This document shows, piece by piece, positions 1-4,506 of a stretch of 5,082 bases of DNA (its first letter is position 1; each line of letters opens with the position of its first letter). A program made the position numbers and the translations under genes. The notes under the pieces were generated by a model, which was not told where the DNA came from, searched no databases, and saw nothing but the letters and a program-made list of their open reading frames with translations. Origin of the DNA: an uncultured Chloroflexota bacterium (GTDB lineage Bacteria; Chloroflexota; Anaerolineae; Aggregatilineales; Phototrophicaceae); the NCBI GenBank assembly GCA_937870805.1, contig CALMZT010000451.1, positions 1 through 5,082 of the forward strand, written 5' to 3'.

Positions 1-2
1 CG

Positions 3-995
3 AAAATCAGCCATACTGCTCGCCGTGCGCTCCAAGGTACGGAAGCGCTCCAAACTGGCTTTCTCATCCTCCACTTTGAGGTCCGGCGACAACCCATCTT
101 CTTCTTCTTCGTCCGCAGATACCTGACGTTGGCCTCCCGCGGAGCGATCTCGATCGGCACGCGCTCCACCAACTTCGTGCCCGATACGCCCGAAAACCGA
201 GAGCCGCCGCCCACGCTGGTCGAAGCGCTGTCTGTGCCCAACGTCCGCGATATTCAATGGCACGTCGATGGCGCGAGTGGCATACAGGGGCGTGGTACGT
301 ACTTCCGTATTCCCGACATTTACGGCACGGGACCCTTCTCGCTGCAAACAATGGACGACCTGCGCACCATCCCCGTCGAGCGCTTTTGGGAGGTGTTGGC
401 AGTACGCTACGTCACAGCGATTGACGAACCGCCTGCTGACATCGTGCCGATGAACCTGCTGGCATATGGGCAAAACTACGACGGCGTGCAATACAAAGTG
501 TTTGAACTGCTCGACCCGCGCCCCTTCGCCTGGCTGGTCTATGATGTGCGCGTGGCGGAAAACAACCCTGTGTTCGCGCGCCAGATCATGAGTGACCCGC
601 GCATTAATCTGCGTGAAATCGCCGTGACCACGCAGCCCTTGCCTGTTGAACTGTCAGGCACGCGCCCCGCCAACTCAACAGTGAACGACTTCACGATGCT
701 CACACCTGAACGCCTGGAGATGACCGTCAGTACCAGCGAAAATGCCCTGCTCACGGTGGCGCTGGCGAACTATCCTGGCTGGCGCGCCACGCTCAACGGC
801 GGCAGCGTGCCCATCATCGACACCTATGCCGGACTCGTCGGCGTGCCCATTACACCCGGCGACAATCAGCGCGTCGTCCTCGAATTCGTGCCTGTCACCG
901 TTTACGTGGGAGCAGCAGTTTCACTGATGACTCTGTTGATGATAGTGATGTATACTTTGATGAAGCGTCCTAGATTGACGACTATTCGGCGCTGA
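3..995 (+). CDS. YfhO-like membrane protein, C-terminal part (5' end outside window)
   Basis: The frame is open from the left edge to the TGA at 993-995, so about 330 C-terminal residues are visible and no start can be assigned. The family consists of large multi-pass membrane proteins with an extracytoplasmic C-terminal region, often linked to cell-envelope glycan modification; substrate and reaction are not readable here. Support: a GTRSTNFVPDTPENR segment (about codons 54-68), typical of the region after the last core membrane helix; a Y-P-G-W-R-A motif (771-788) followed by N-G-G and a YAGLVGVPI-type stretch, the hallmark YfhO tail; and one hydrophobic helix just before a basic end (KRPRLTTIRR). 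A TTG at 129 is an in-frame start-like codon, but starting there would cut the family short. Bases 3-128 give an odd peptide with four Phe codons from a TTC run, so a frameshift or local error there is possible. The next gene begins about 35 bases downstream. Confidence 0.72.
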   Translation, partial: KISHTARRALQGTEALQTGFLILHFEVRRQPIFFFFVRRYLTLASRGAISIGTRSTNFVPDTPENREPPPTLVEALSVPNVRDIQWHVDGASGIQGRGTYFRIPDIYGTGPFSLQTMDDLRTIPVERFWEVLAVRYVTAIDEPPADIVPMNLLAYGQNYDGVQYKVFELLDPRPFAWLVYDVRVAENNPVFARQIMSDPRINLREIAVTTQPLPVELSGTRPANSTVNDFTMLTPERLEMTVSTSENALLTVALANYPGWRATLNGGSVPIIDTYAGLVGVPITPGDNQRVVLEFVPVTVYVGAAVSLMTLLMIVMYTLMKRPRLTTIRR

Positions 996-1016
996 TCTGC
1001 TGCCTGCCGCTTGAAT

Positions 1017-1021
1017 AAGGA
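1017..1021 (+). promoter_or_regulatory. Shine-Dalgarno site that decides the CheB start
   Basis: AAGGA lies 8 bases before the ATG at 1030. It directly abuts and overlaps the in-frame ATG at 1021, which would then have no usable spacing. An in-frame TGA at 1012-1014 rules out any start further upstream. The ATG at 1030 is therefore preferred. Confidence 0.5.
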
Positions 1022-1029
1022 TGCGCTCA

Positions 1030-1653
1030 ATGCCGCCCTCCACAGGGTCTACAGGACCACCCCCCTTTCCCAATACTGCTTTCGATATTGTCGTGTTTGC
1101 CGCTTCTTTAGGCGGGCTACAAGCCTTAACCCCCATCCTGTCTGCCCTGCCCGCTACCTTTCCTGCTGCTATCGCCATCGTCCAGCATATCTCCCCCGAT
1201 CATAACAGCGTCATGGCTGAAATCCTTGACCGCCGCACAGCGTTAAAGGTCAAACAGGCACGAGAAGCGGATCAGCTACAACCCGGCGTCGTCTATATCG
1301 CGCCGCCCGATAAACATTTACTCGTCAATGATGATGCTACGCTCTCCCTATCCGACGCTCCGCGCGAACACTTTGTCCGTCCGGCTGGGAACAAGCTCTT
1401 TGAAACGGCGGCTCTGCATTTAAGAGAACGTGTGATTGCTGTAGTGCTCACAGGTATGGATAGTGATGGAGCCACAGGTGCGGTACTGGTGAAAAAGATG
1501 GGTGGGATAGTCATTGCCCAGGATGCCAGCACCGCCGAAGCGCCCAGTATGCCACGCGCAACCATTGAAACAGGCGTCGTGGATTTTGTGCTGCCTGTCG
1601 AAGAAATTGCCACGATGTTGCTCACGCTGGTCAAATCCATCAAGCCTACCTGA
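1030..1653 (+). CDS. Stand-alone CheB-type protein-glutamate methylesterase domain
   Basis: This 207-residue protein is a single CheB catalytic domain. The family hydrolyses glutamyl methyl esters on chemoreceptors in the cytoplasm and in some members deamidates glutamine. The triad is visible in order: Ser26 in FAASLGGLQAL, His53 in IVQHISPDH, and Asp146 in VLTGMDSDGATG. Other family landmarks are GVVYIAPPDKHLLV, VRPAGNKLFETAA and a C-terminal GVVDFVLPVEEIA. The usual N-terminal receiver domain is absent; only about 18 Pro/Ser/Thr-rich residues precede the first strand, so phosphorylation-controlled activation as in classical CheB is not expected. The usual GAS-T/A-GG nucleophile motif reads AAS-L-GG here. 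No CheR, CheA or receptor gene is adjacent. The short gap after the YfhO-like gene allows co-transcription. The start at 1030 is chosen on Shine-Dalgarno spacing; 1021 is the alternative. Family assignment is firm; the physiological substrate is unknown. Confidence 0.9.
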   Translation: MPPSTGSTGPPPFPNTAFDIVVFAASLGGLQALTPILSALPATFPAAIAIVQHISPDHNSVMAEILDRRTALKVKQAREADQLQPGVVYIAPPDKHLLVNDDATLSLSDAPREHFVRPAGNKLFETAALHLRERVIAVVLTGMDSDGATGAVLVKKMGGIVIAQDASTAEAPSMPRATIETGVVDFVLPVEEIATMLLTLVKSIKPT

Positions 1654-1701
1654 AATCCATTTGCATCAAGCTGAGCTGTTATATGCGATTCTTACGGGAA
1701 A

Positions 1702-1710
1702 TGTTATATA
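1702..1710 (+). promoter_or_regulatory. Possible extended -10 element upstream of dodecin
   Basis: TGTTATATA reads as TG-n-TATATA, resembling an extended -10 promoter element. It lies about 50 bases before the dodecin start, between the CheB stop and a small inverted repeat. No convincing -35 hexamer is found at 16-18 bases upstream, and the last T of the consensus is missing, so this is only a weak candidate. Confidence 0.22.
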
Positions 1711-1726
1711 CAAAGAGTAATTGCCG

Positions 1727-1740
1727 ACGTGCCCGCACGT
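1727..1740. promoter_or_regulatory. Perfect 6-bp inverted repeat upstream of dodecin
   Basis: ACGTGC-CC-GCACGT is a perfect inverted repeat with a 2-base centre, 19 bases before the dodecin ATG and just downstream of the possible -10 element. That placement suits a repressor operator or a leader hairpin. No protein that would bind it is identified, and chance occurrence of a short GC-rich palindrome is possible. Confidence 0.3.
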
Positions 1741-1759
1741 TTAGAGAAAGAGATTTTTT

Positions 1760-1969
1760 ATGTCTGTTGCCCGTGTCATCGAGATCAGTGCCACATCCGA
1801 AAAGAGTTTTGAGGATGCCATTCTACAGGGGGTCAGCCGTGCCACCGAAACCCTGCGTCAAGTCAGAGGCGCATGGATCAAGGAGCAGGAAGTCGAAATT
1901 GTGGACGGCAGAATCACGCGCTACAAAGTCAACATGCTCGTGACCTTTGTGCTTGACGATTCCAAATAG
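1760..1969 (+). CDS. Dodecin family flavin-binding protein
   Basis: This 69-residue protein has the full length and pattern of dodecins, small cytoplasmic proteins that assemble into hollow 12-mers and bind flavin (riboflavin, FMN or FAD) for storage or protection. Visible features: an N-terminal strand (RVIEISATS), one helix with the typical SFEDAILQGVSRATETLR pattern (residues 16-33), then VRGAWIKEQEVEI containing Trp39, the residue that stacks on the flavin ring, and a last strand pair ending in YKVNMLVTFVLDD. The position that is Gln55 in the Halobacterium salinarum protein, where it also contacts the ring, is Lys56 here. An AAAGAGA-type weak Shine-Dalgarno sequence precedes the ATG at 1760. 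A possible promoter and inverted repeat lie between CheB and this gene, so it may have its own transcription unit. A hairpin starting 16 bases after the stop could end it. Family assignment is near certain; in vivo ligand not determined. Confidence 0.95.
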   Translation: MSVARVIEISATSEKSFEDAILQGVSRATETLRQVRGAWIKEQEVEIVDGRITRYKVNMLVTFVLDDSK

Positions 1970-1985
1970 CCGCACGAATTTGTAG

Positions 1986-2005
1986 GGACAAGGCACGCCT
2001 TGTCC
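1986..2005 (+). terminator. 20-bp hairpin after dodecin, possible terminator or palindromic repeat
   Basis: GGACAAGGC and GCCTTGTCC form a perfect 9-base inverted repeat around AC; in RNA, eight pairs would close a four-base loop. It starts 16 bases after the dodecin stop and is followed by GTTTTC, a short T-run, so it could work as an intrinsic terminator. The preceding TGTAG resembles the starts of dispersed palindromic repeats recalled from Chloroflexota and cyanobacterial genomes, so it may instead be, or also be, one copy of such a family. Confidence 0.5.
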
Positions 2006-2145
2006 GTTTTCAAAACAATGCGTTTGTTGCTCCGCGAAATAGATCGTGGGGACGTTGAGGGCGATTCTCACTTGCGCAGCGTCCCTCCACTTCACTCATC
2101 TCGCTCACGACGCTAAGTACACCGACCAGGTTAATTTGACGGGTG

Positions 2146-2169
2146 AACAAGGGGCTTAAGCCCCTTGTT
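2146..2169. repeat. Perfect 24-bp palindrome
   Basis: AACAAGGGGCTT is followed directly by its own reverse complement, giving an uninterrupted 24-base palindrome centred between 2157 and 2158. It has no T-run and no adjacent gene, so it does not look like a normal terminator. It most resembles a dispersed palindromic element; the GGGGCTTAAGCCCC core would be easy to search for elsewhere in the genome. Confidence 0.65.
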
Positions 2170-2330
2170 GGCAGTAGATAACTCTGCAACATAAGGTGGT
2201 TGCTGTACTGGTTTGTTCCACCAACGGGTGGTAGCTTTTCTTCGCCTCAGCAAAAGCATCGGGCTAAACAAAAATGATAAGCGCACTCAAGGCACTCCAT
2301 TGACAGCAACCTTACGCCAGAACCAACCCT

Positions 2331-2357
2331 TGTAAGCACCAATGTGTGCTTCCGACT
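2331..2357. repeat. AGCAC/GTGCT hairpin repeat, diverged copy 1
   Basis: AAGCAC (2334-2339) and GTGCTT (2346-2351) pair around the loop CAATGT. Compared with copies 2 and 3, the first stem pair is A-T instead of G-C, so both sides changed together, and the loop differs by one base (CAATGT versus CAACGT). The trailing CCGACT is shared with the other copies. The outer G-G-G/C-C-C pairs of the other copies are lost here. Confidence 0.6.
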
Positions 2358-2416
2358 CTTTAACAAAATAGCGAAGAACCATACTCGTAGGGGAGCACCA
2401 ACGTGTGCTCCCGACT
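2356..2416. repeat. AGCAC/GTGCT repeat unit, copy 2 with leader
   Basis: The hairpin GGGAGCAC (2391-2398) / GTGCTCCC (2405-2412) encloses the loop CAACGT. Bases 2385-2416 are identical over 32 positions to copy 3. Similarity also extends upstream: a leader starting CTCTTTAAC and running into AGAAC is shared with the stretch before copy 3 with several mismatches and one length difference. The repeated unit is therefore about 61 bases, not only the hairpin. Confidence 0.7.
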
Positions 2417-2458
2417 ATTAGACCCATAGGTAAATCTAGTGCAAACAAGGGGATTATG

Positions 2459-2520
2459 CTCTTTAACCAAATAATACGGAGAACGAGATCGTAGGGGAGC
2501 ACCAACGTGTGCTCCCGACT
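2459..2520. repeat. AGCAC/GTGCT repeat unit, copy 3 with leader
   Basis: The same unit as copy 2, shifted by 104 bases at the hairpin: GGGAGCAC (2495-2502) / GTGCTCCC (2509-2516) around CAACGT. The leader begins CTCTTTAAC at 2459. It is followed by a second CCGAC, suggesting a small tail duplication. Confidence 0.7.
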
Positions 2521-2630
2521 CCCGACAAAGGGAATGCGTCGTTACCCAAACAAATTCTTAATCTGCATTAGTGTGCTTATCGTATTTTCGGCAGCCTCAA
2601 ACCTTTAGCTTGAGGCGAAAAACCGCAAAC

Positions 2631-2716
2631 ACTGGTTAACCTTCATAATTAGGTTTCTGAGGGAAAACCATGTCACGATTTCTCCCTCAAATTACTTATT
2701 GTGAAGTTTAACCACT
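2631..2716. repeat. 86-base imperfect inverted repeat with nested stem
   Basis: Bases 2631-2650 pair with 2697-2716 at 16 of 20 positions (core TGGTTAA with TTAACCA, then CTTCA with TGAAG). Inside it, TGAGGGA (2658-2664) pairs with TCCCTCA (2683-2689) around an 18-base loop. The whole could fold as one long interrupted hairpin. It may be a miniature inverted-repeat element or a structured RNA; no promoter or target-site duplication was established. Confidence 0.45.
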
Positions 2717-2874
2717 GGCTAGAACAAGCAGCATACTCGTTGCTCATTGCTTTCCACTTTTAACTCTCCCCTTACATTACACCTCGCATTAAAGTGTCAA
2801 AAGGAACGCAAAGGAACACCGTTTCATGCTACGCTTCCTGTAGCGCAAGGACTCGTAAAGGTAACGCACCGAGC

Positions 2875-2902
2875 TAAAGACTAAAGACTATCGACTAAAA
2901 AC
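2875..2902 (+). repeat. Degenerate heptamer tandem run
   Basis: Four consecutive 7-base units: TAAAGAC, TAAAGAC, TATCGAC, TAAAAAC. The first two are identical and the others keep the TA....AC frame. It is short and lies in non-coding sequence; function unknown. Confidence 0.45.
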
Positions 2903-2941
2903 TACTCTGTTAAGTCTCTGCATCTTCGGCTTACATTTAAC

Positions 2942-2981
2942 GTTCGGGTTGATTTATGGTTAGAAAAAAAGCAGCCCGAAC
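2942..2981. repeat. 10-bp stem with A-rich loop downstream of the TIR gene
   Basis: GTTCGGGTTG (2942-2951) pairs with CAGCCCGAAC (2972-2981), with one G-T wobble, around a 20-base loop that contains seven consecutive A (T on the minus strand). It lies 77 bases beyond the TIR stop in the direction of TIR transcription. The T-run sits inside the loop rather than after the stem, so it is not a standard intrinsic terminator. Confidence 0.4.
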
Positions 2982-3057
2982 CAACGTCAGGATATATTTA
3001 ATGTGCAGACAAAAACATTAGGCTGCCTTGCCCCTGTTTTACAGAGAGGTCGCCCCA

Positions 3058-4089
3058 CTATTTCGCCAGCTTCACCAGTTCGCGCAGCAGGTCATCGCGC
3101 GGCATGATGCTTTTGATGGTGAAGATCGGCACGCCTTTGCGCTCAAACTTTTCGCGCATTTCGGGCAGCAGCAGTTGATACACAAGGATGGCGTCGGCGC
3201 TGTCGTAGCGTTCTGTACGCACACAATTCACGCCGTACTGCTTCGCCGCCGTCACCAGATTGGGGAACAGGCTGATCGCGGATTGTTCGACGTACAGCCG
3301 CAGCGTTTTCATCGGTTTGAAGCGTTCGCCTAAGCCGTCGGGGTCGTAGTCCTCGAACGTGTCCCAGAACGTTTGCAGCGCCTCCCACACACGCGCGGGG
3401 TCGTCGTGGCGCGCCATCAGGCGGATAATATCGTACTCGCGGGCGGCGTCCTGTTCCCATTGCTGACGCTTGACGGCGGTTTCACGCTCGAAATCCATCT
3501 CCTCAACGTATTCGCGCACTTCGGCTTCCAGCACGTCGATTTTGAAGGTGCGCGGGACTTTGCCGTGCGAACGCATCCGCTGCAACCATTCGTGCGCGGC
3601 GAACCAATCCTTATCGTCGCGCGCCTTGTAGAAGGCTTCGATTGCCGCGCGCATGTCGAACCTTGGGGCTTCGGGCGCGGGTTCACGGCGGCGTGACGTG
3701 CCATCGACGCGCACACGTTCGAGTTCTGCCCACAACTGTTTAACGGCAATATCAAATTCTTGCTGGTAGAAGTCCACGAATTGAATGCGATTGAGTTGGA
3801 AATGCACATCAGCAGGCAGCCAGCGCACGGGGATGATGGGCTTGCGCCGATCTAAGTAGTGCTGCCATTCGTCCTCGACGTTGGAGGATGCCATCGACGA
3901 CGGAGAGATGACGACGACCATCACATCACAGATGTCGAGTCCCTCCTGGACAGCACGGCTCCACTTCAAGCCAGCGGGGATGTCCTGAACGTCAATCCAG
4001 ACATCGGAGCCGGCATCGGAGAGCGCGGCGGCAAGTTTACGTGAGAACACTTCGTCCTGGCGGCTGTAGCTGATGAAGATGCGCGTCAT
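3058..4089 (-). CDS. TIR-domain protein with unrecognised C-terminal region
   Basis: This 343-residue cytoplasmic protein (no signal peptide or membrane segment) starts with a TIR domain at residues 3-107. Motifs: IFISYSRQDE (box 1), GSDVWIDVQDIPAG (BB loop), CDVMVVVISPSSMASSNVEDEW, and RRKPIIPVRWLP. Glu74 in the S-S-N-V-E-D-E-W stretch sits where TIR NADases such as SARM1 and plant TIRs have their catalytic glutamate, so NAD+ cleavage is plausible. A Pro/Arg/Glu linker (about 130-143) leads to a helical, charged segment (145-253) ending in DYDPDGL, then a small alpha/beta region (258-343): strand LRLYVEQ, helix SLFPNLVTAAKQYG, strand VNCVRTE, strand ADAILVYQLL, strand GVPIFTI and final helix. 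I do not recognise these last two parts. The ATG at 4089 has no Shine-Dalgarno sequence, but the TIR fold begins at residue 3, which fixes the start. The gene stands alone, divergent from a small gene. Signalling or phage defence is inference. Confidence 0.9.
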   Translation of the reverse strand: MTRIFISYSRQDEVFSRKLAAALSDAGSDVWIDVQDIPAGLKWSRAVQEGLDICDVMVVVISPSSMASSNVEDEWQHYLDRRKPIIPVRWLPADVHFQLNRIQFVDFYQQEFDIAVKQLWAELERVRVDGTSRRREPAPEAPRFDMRAAIEAFYKARDDKDWFAAHEWLQRMRSHGKVPRTFKIDVLEAEVREYVEEMDFERETAVKRQQWEQDAAREYDIIRLMARHDDPARVWEALQTFWDTFEDYDPDGLGERFKPMKTLRLYVEQSAISLFPNLVTAAKQYGVNCVRTERYDSADAILVYQLLLPEMREKFERKGVPIFTIKSIMPRDDLLRELVKLAK

Positions 4090-4124
4090 AGGGTTTTGAT
4101 TGTGTACAGATGTTCGATTAAATC

Positions 4125-4154
4125 ATTGTATGCCAAATTGTACTTTAATTTTAA
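4125..4154 (-). promoter_or_regulatory. Candidate promoter of the TIR gene
   Basis: On the minus strand, TACAAT (4125-4130) matches five of six positions of a -10 box. TTAAAA (4149-4154), 18 bases upstream, is a weak -35 match (four of six). The -10 lies 35 bases before the TIR start, a normal distance for a short leader. Confidence 0.4.
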
Positions 4155-4162
4155 CCCCCAAT

Positions 4163-4185
4163 CGCTAGTAATTCCGCTAGAATTA
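4163..4185. promoter_or_regulatory. Operator-like repeats in the divergent control region
   Basis: TAATTC (4169-4174) and GAATTA (4180-4185) form a perfect inverted repeat around CGCTA. CGCTAGTAATT (4163-4173) is also repeated directly as CGCTAG-AATT (4175-4184), one base shorter. The palindrome overlaps TAGAAT (4178-4183), a possible -10 box for the small + strand gene, though no good -35 lies at the proper distance. It could let one regulator control both divergent genes. Confidence 0.3.
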
Positions 4186-4213
4186 GTGAAACTTTATTGG
4201 CACAATATTTTGC

Positions 4214-4218
4214 GGAGG
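4214..4218 (+). promoter_or_regulatory. Strong Shine-Dalgarno site of the small gene
   Basis: GGAGG ends 8 bases before the ATG at 4227, a textbook arrangement. It is the main non-family evidence that the small reading frame is really translated, and it contrasts with the TIR gene on the other side, which lacks such a site. Confidence 0.8.
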
Positions 4219-4226
4219 CTTTCTAG

Positions 4227-4505
4227 ATGTCTGTGACGTTTGATAAACTTGAAGCCTTACTGAAGCAAAACGGCACGCTGACCAACGAAGAAGTGGAAAA
4301 GATGATCGCGGAACACGGCGCGCTGACGCACGACGAAGCGCTGACGTTGGAAGCAGACCGCCACAAGCTGCATCGTACCAGCGGTCAGCAGATCACGATG
4401 GACGAATATCTCGCCGCCTCCAAGATTCTGGATACCGCCGACGAAGGCTCGGAAGAGTACAAGAAGGCGGAAGAAATTGTCAATAAGTACGAGAGTGGCG
4501 GGTAA
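4227..4505 (+). CDS. Small acidic helical protein, unrecognised
   Basis: I do not recognise this 92-residue protein. It has no signal peptide, membrane segment or cysteine. It is strongly acidic (20 Asp/Glu against 10 Lys/Arg) and should be mostly helical. A motif recurs three times: G-T-L-T-N-E-E-V (residues 16-23), G-A-L-T-H-D-E-A (31-38) and Q-Q-I-T-M-D-E-Y (54-61), that is [LI]-T-x-[DE]-E. Such a Thr-x-x-Glu box commonly caps the start of a helix, so three or four short helices are likely, the last at about 76-88 (EEYKKAEEIVNKY). A strong Shine-Dalgarno site and coding-like composition support it as real. It diverges from the TIR gene across 137 bases and meets the methyltransferase gene tail to tail. 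It could be a small adaptor, inhibitor or regulator, or unrelated housekeeping; nothing in the sequence decides. Confidence 0.75.
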   Translation: MSVTFDKLEALLKQNGTLTNEEVEKMIAEHGALTHDEALTLEADRHKLHRTSGQQITMDEYLAASKILDTADEGSEEYKKAEEIVNKYESGG

Positions 4506-4506
4506 T

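Larger units (their letters stand above)
1970..3057. other. Gene-free region rich in short palindromes
   Basis: No reading frame in these roughly 1,090 bases looks like a real gene. The two longest minus-strand frames confined to it run across the palindromic repeats and show no domain, no Shine-Dalgarno site and no sensible composition. The region is visibly more A/T-rich than the flanking genes. It holds the inverted repeats listed separately, plus smaller stems: GGGACG/CGTCCC (2049-2054 with 2080-2085), CCACC-AACG-GGTGG (2218-2231), and GCCTCAA/TTGAGGC (2594-2600 with 2610-2616). No tRNA or rRNA-like sequence was seen. The block may be an old insertion site or a landing zone for repeats. 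Confidence 0.6.

Noticed and set aside
1823..2095. Minus-strand 90-codon open frame
   Set aside because: Half of it is antisense to the clear dodecin gene and the rest crosses the post-dodecin hairpin.
2010..2192. Minus-strand 60-codon open frame
   Set aside because: It spans the 24-bp palindrome and non-coding sequence; no family-like pattern or ribosome binding site.
2287..2505. Minus-strand 72-codon open frame
   Set aside because: It runs across two copies of the palindromic hairpin repeat, has no Shine-Dalgarno site and no recognisable domain.
2331..2520. CRISPR array
   Set aside because: Only two good copies and one diverged copy of a hairpin unit, with unequal spacing (about 50 and 104 bases), and no cas genes.
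2594..2616. Intrinsic terminator at GCCTCAA/TTGAGGC
   Set aside because: The stem has A's, not T's, after it on the plus strand and no T-run after it on the minus strand, and no gene ends next to it.
3028..3333. Plus-strand 101-codon frame, and similar frames at 3373-3696 and 3859-4044
   Set aside because: All are antisense shadows of the TIR gene, with His/Gln/Phe-rich composition typical of reverse reading.
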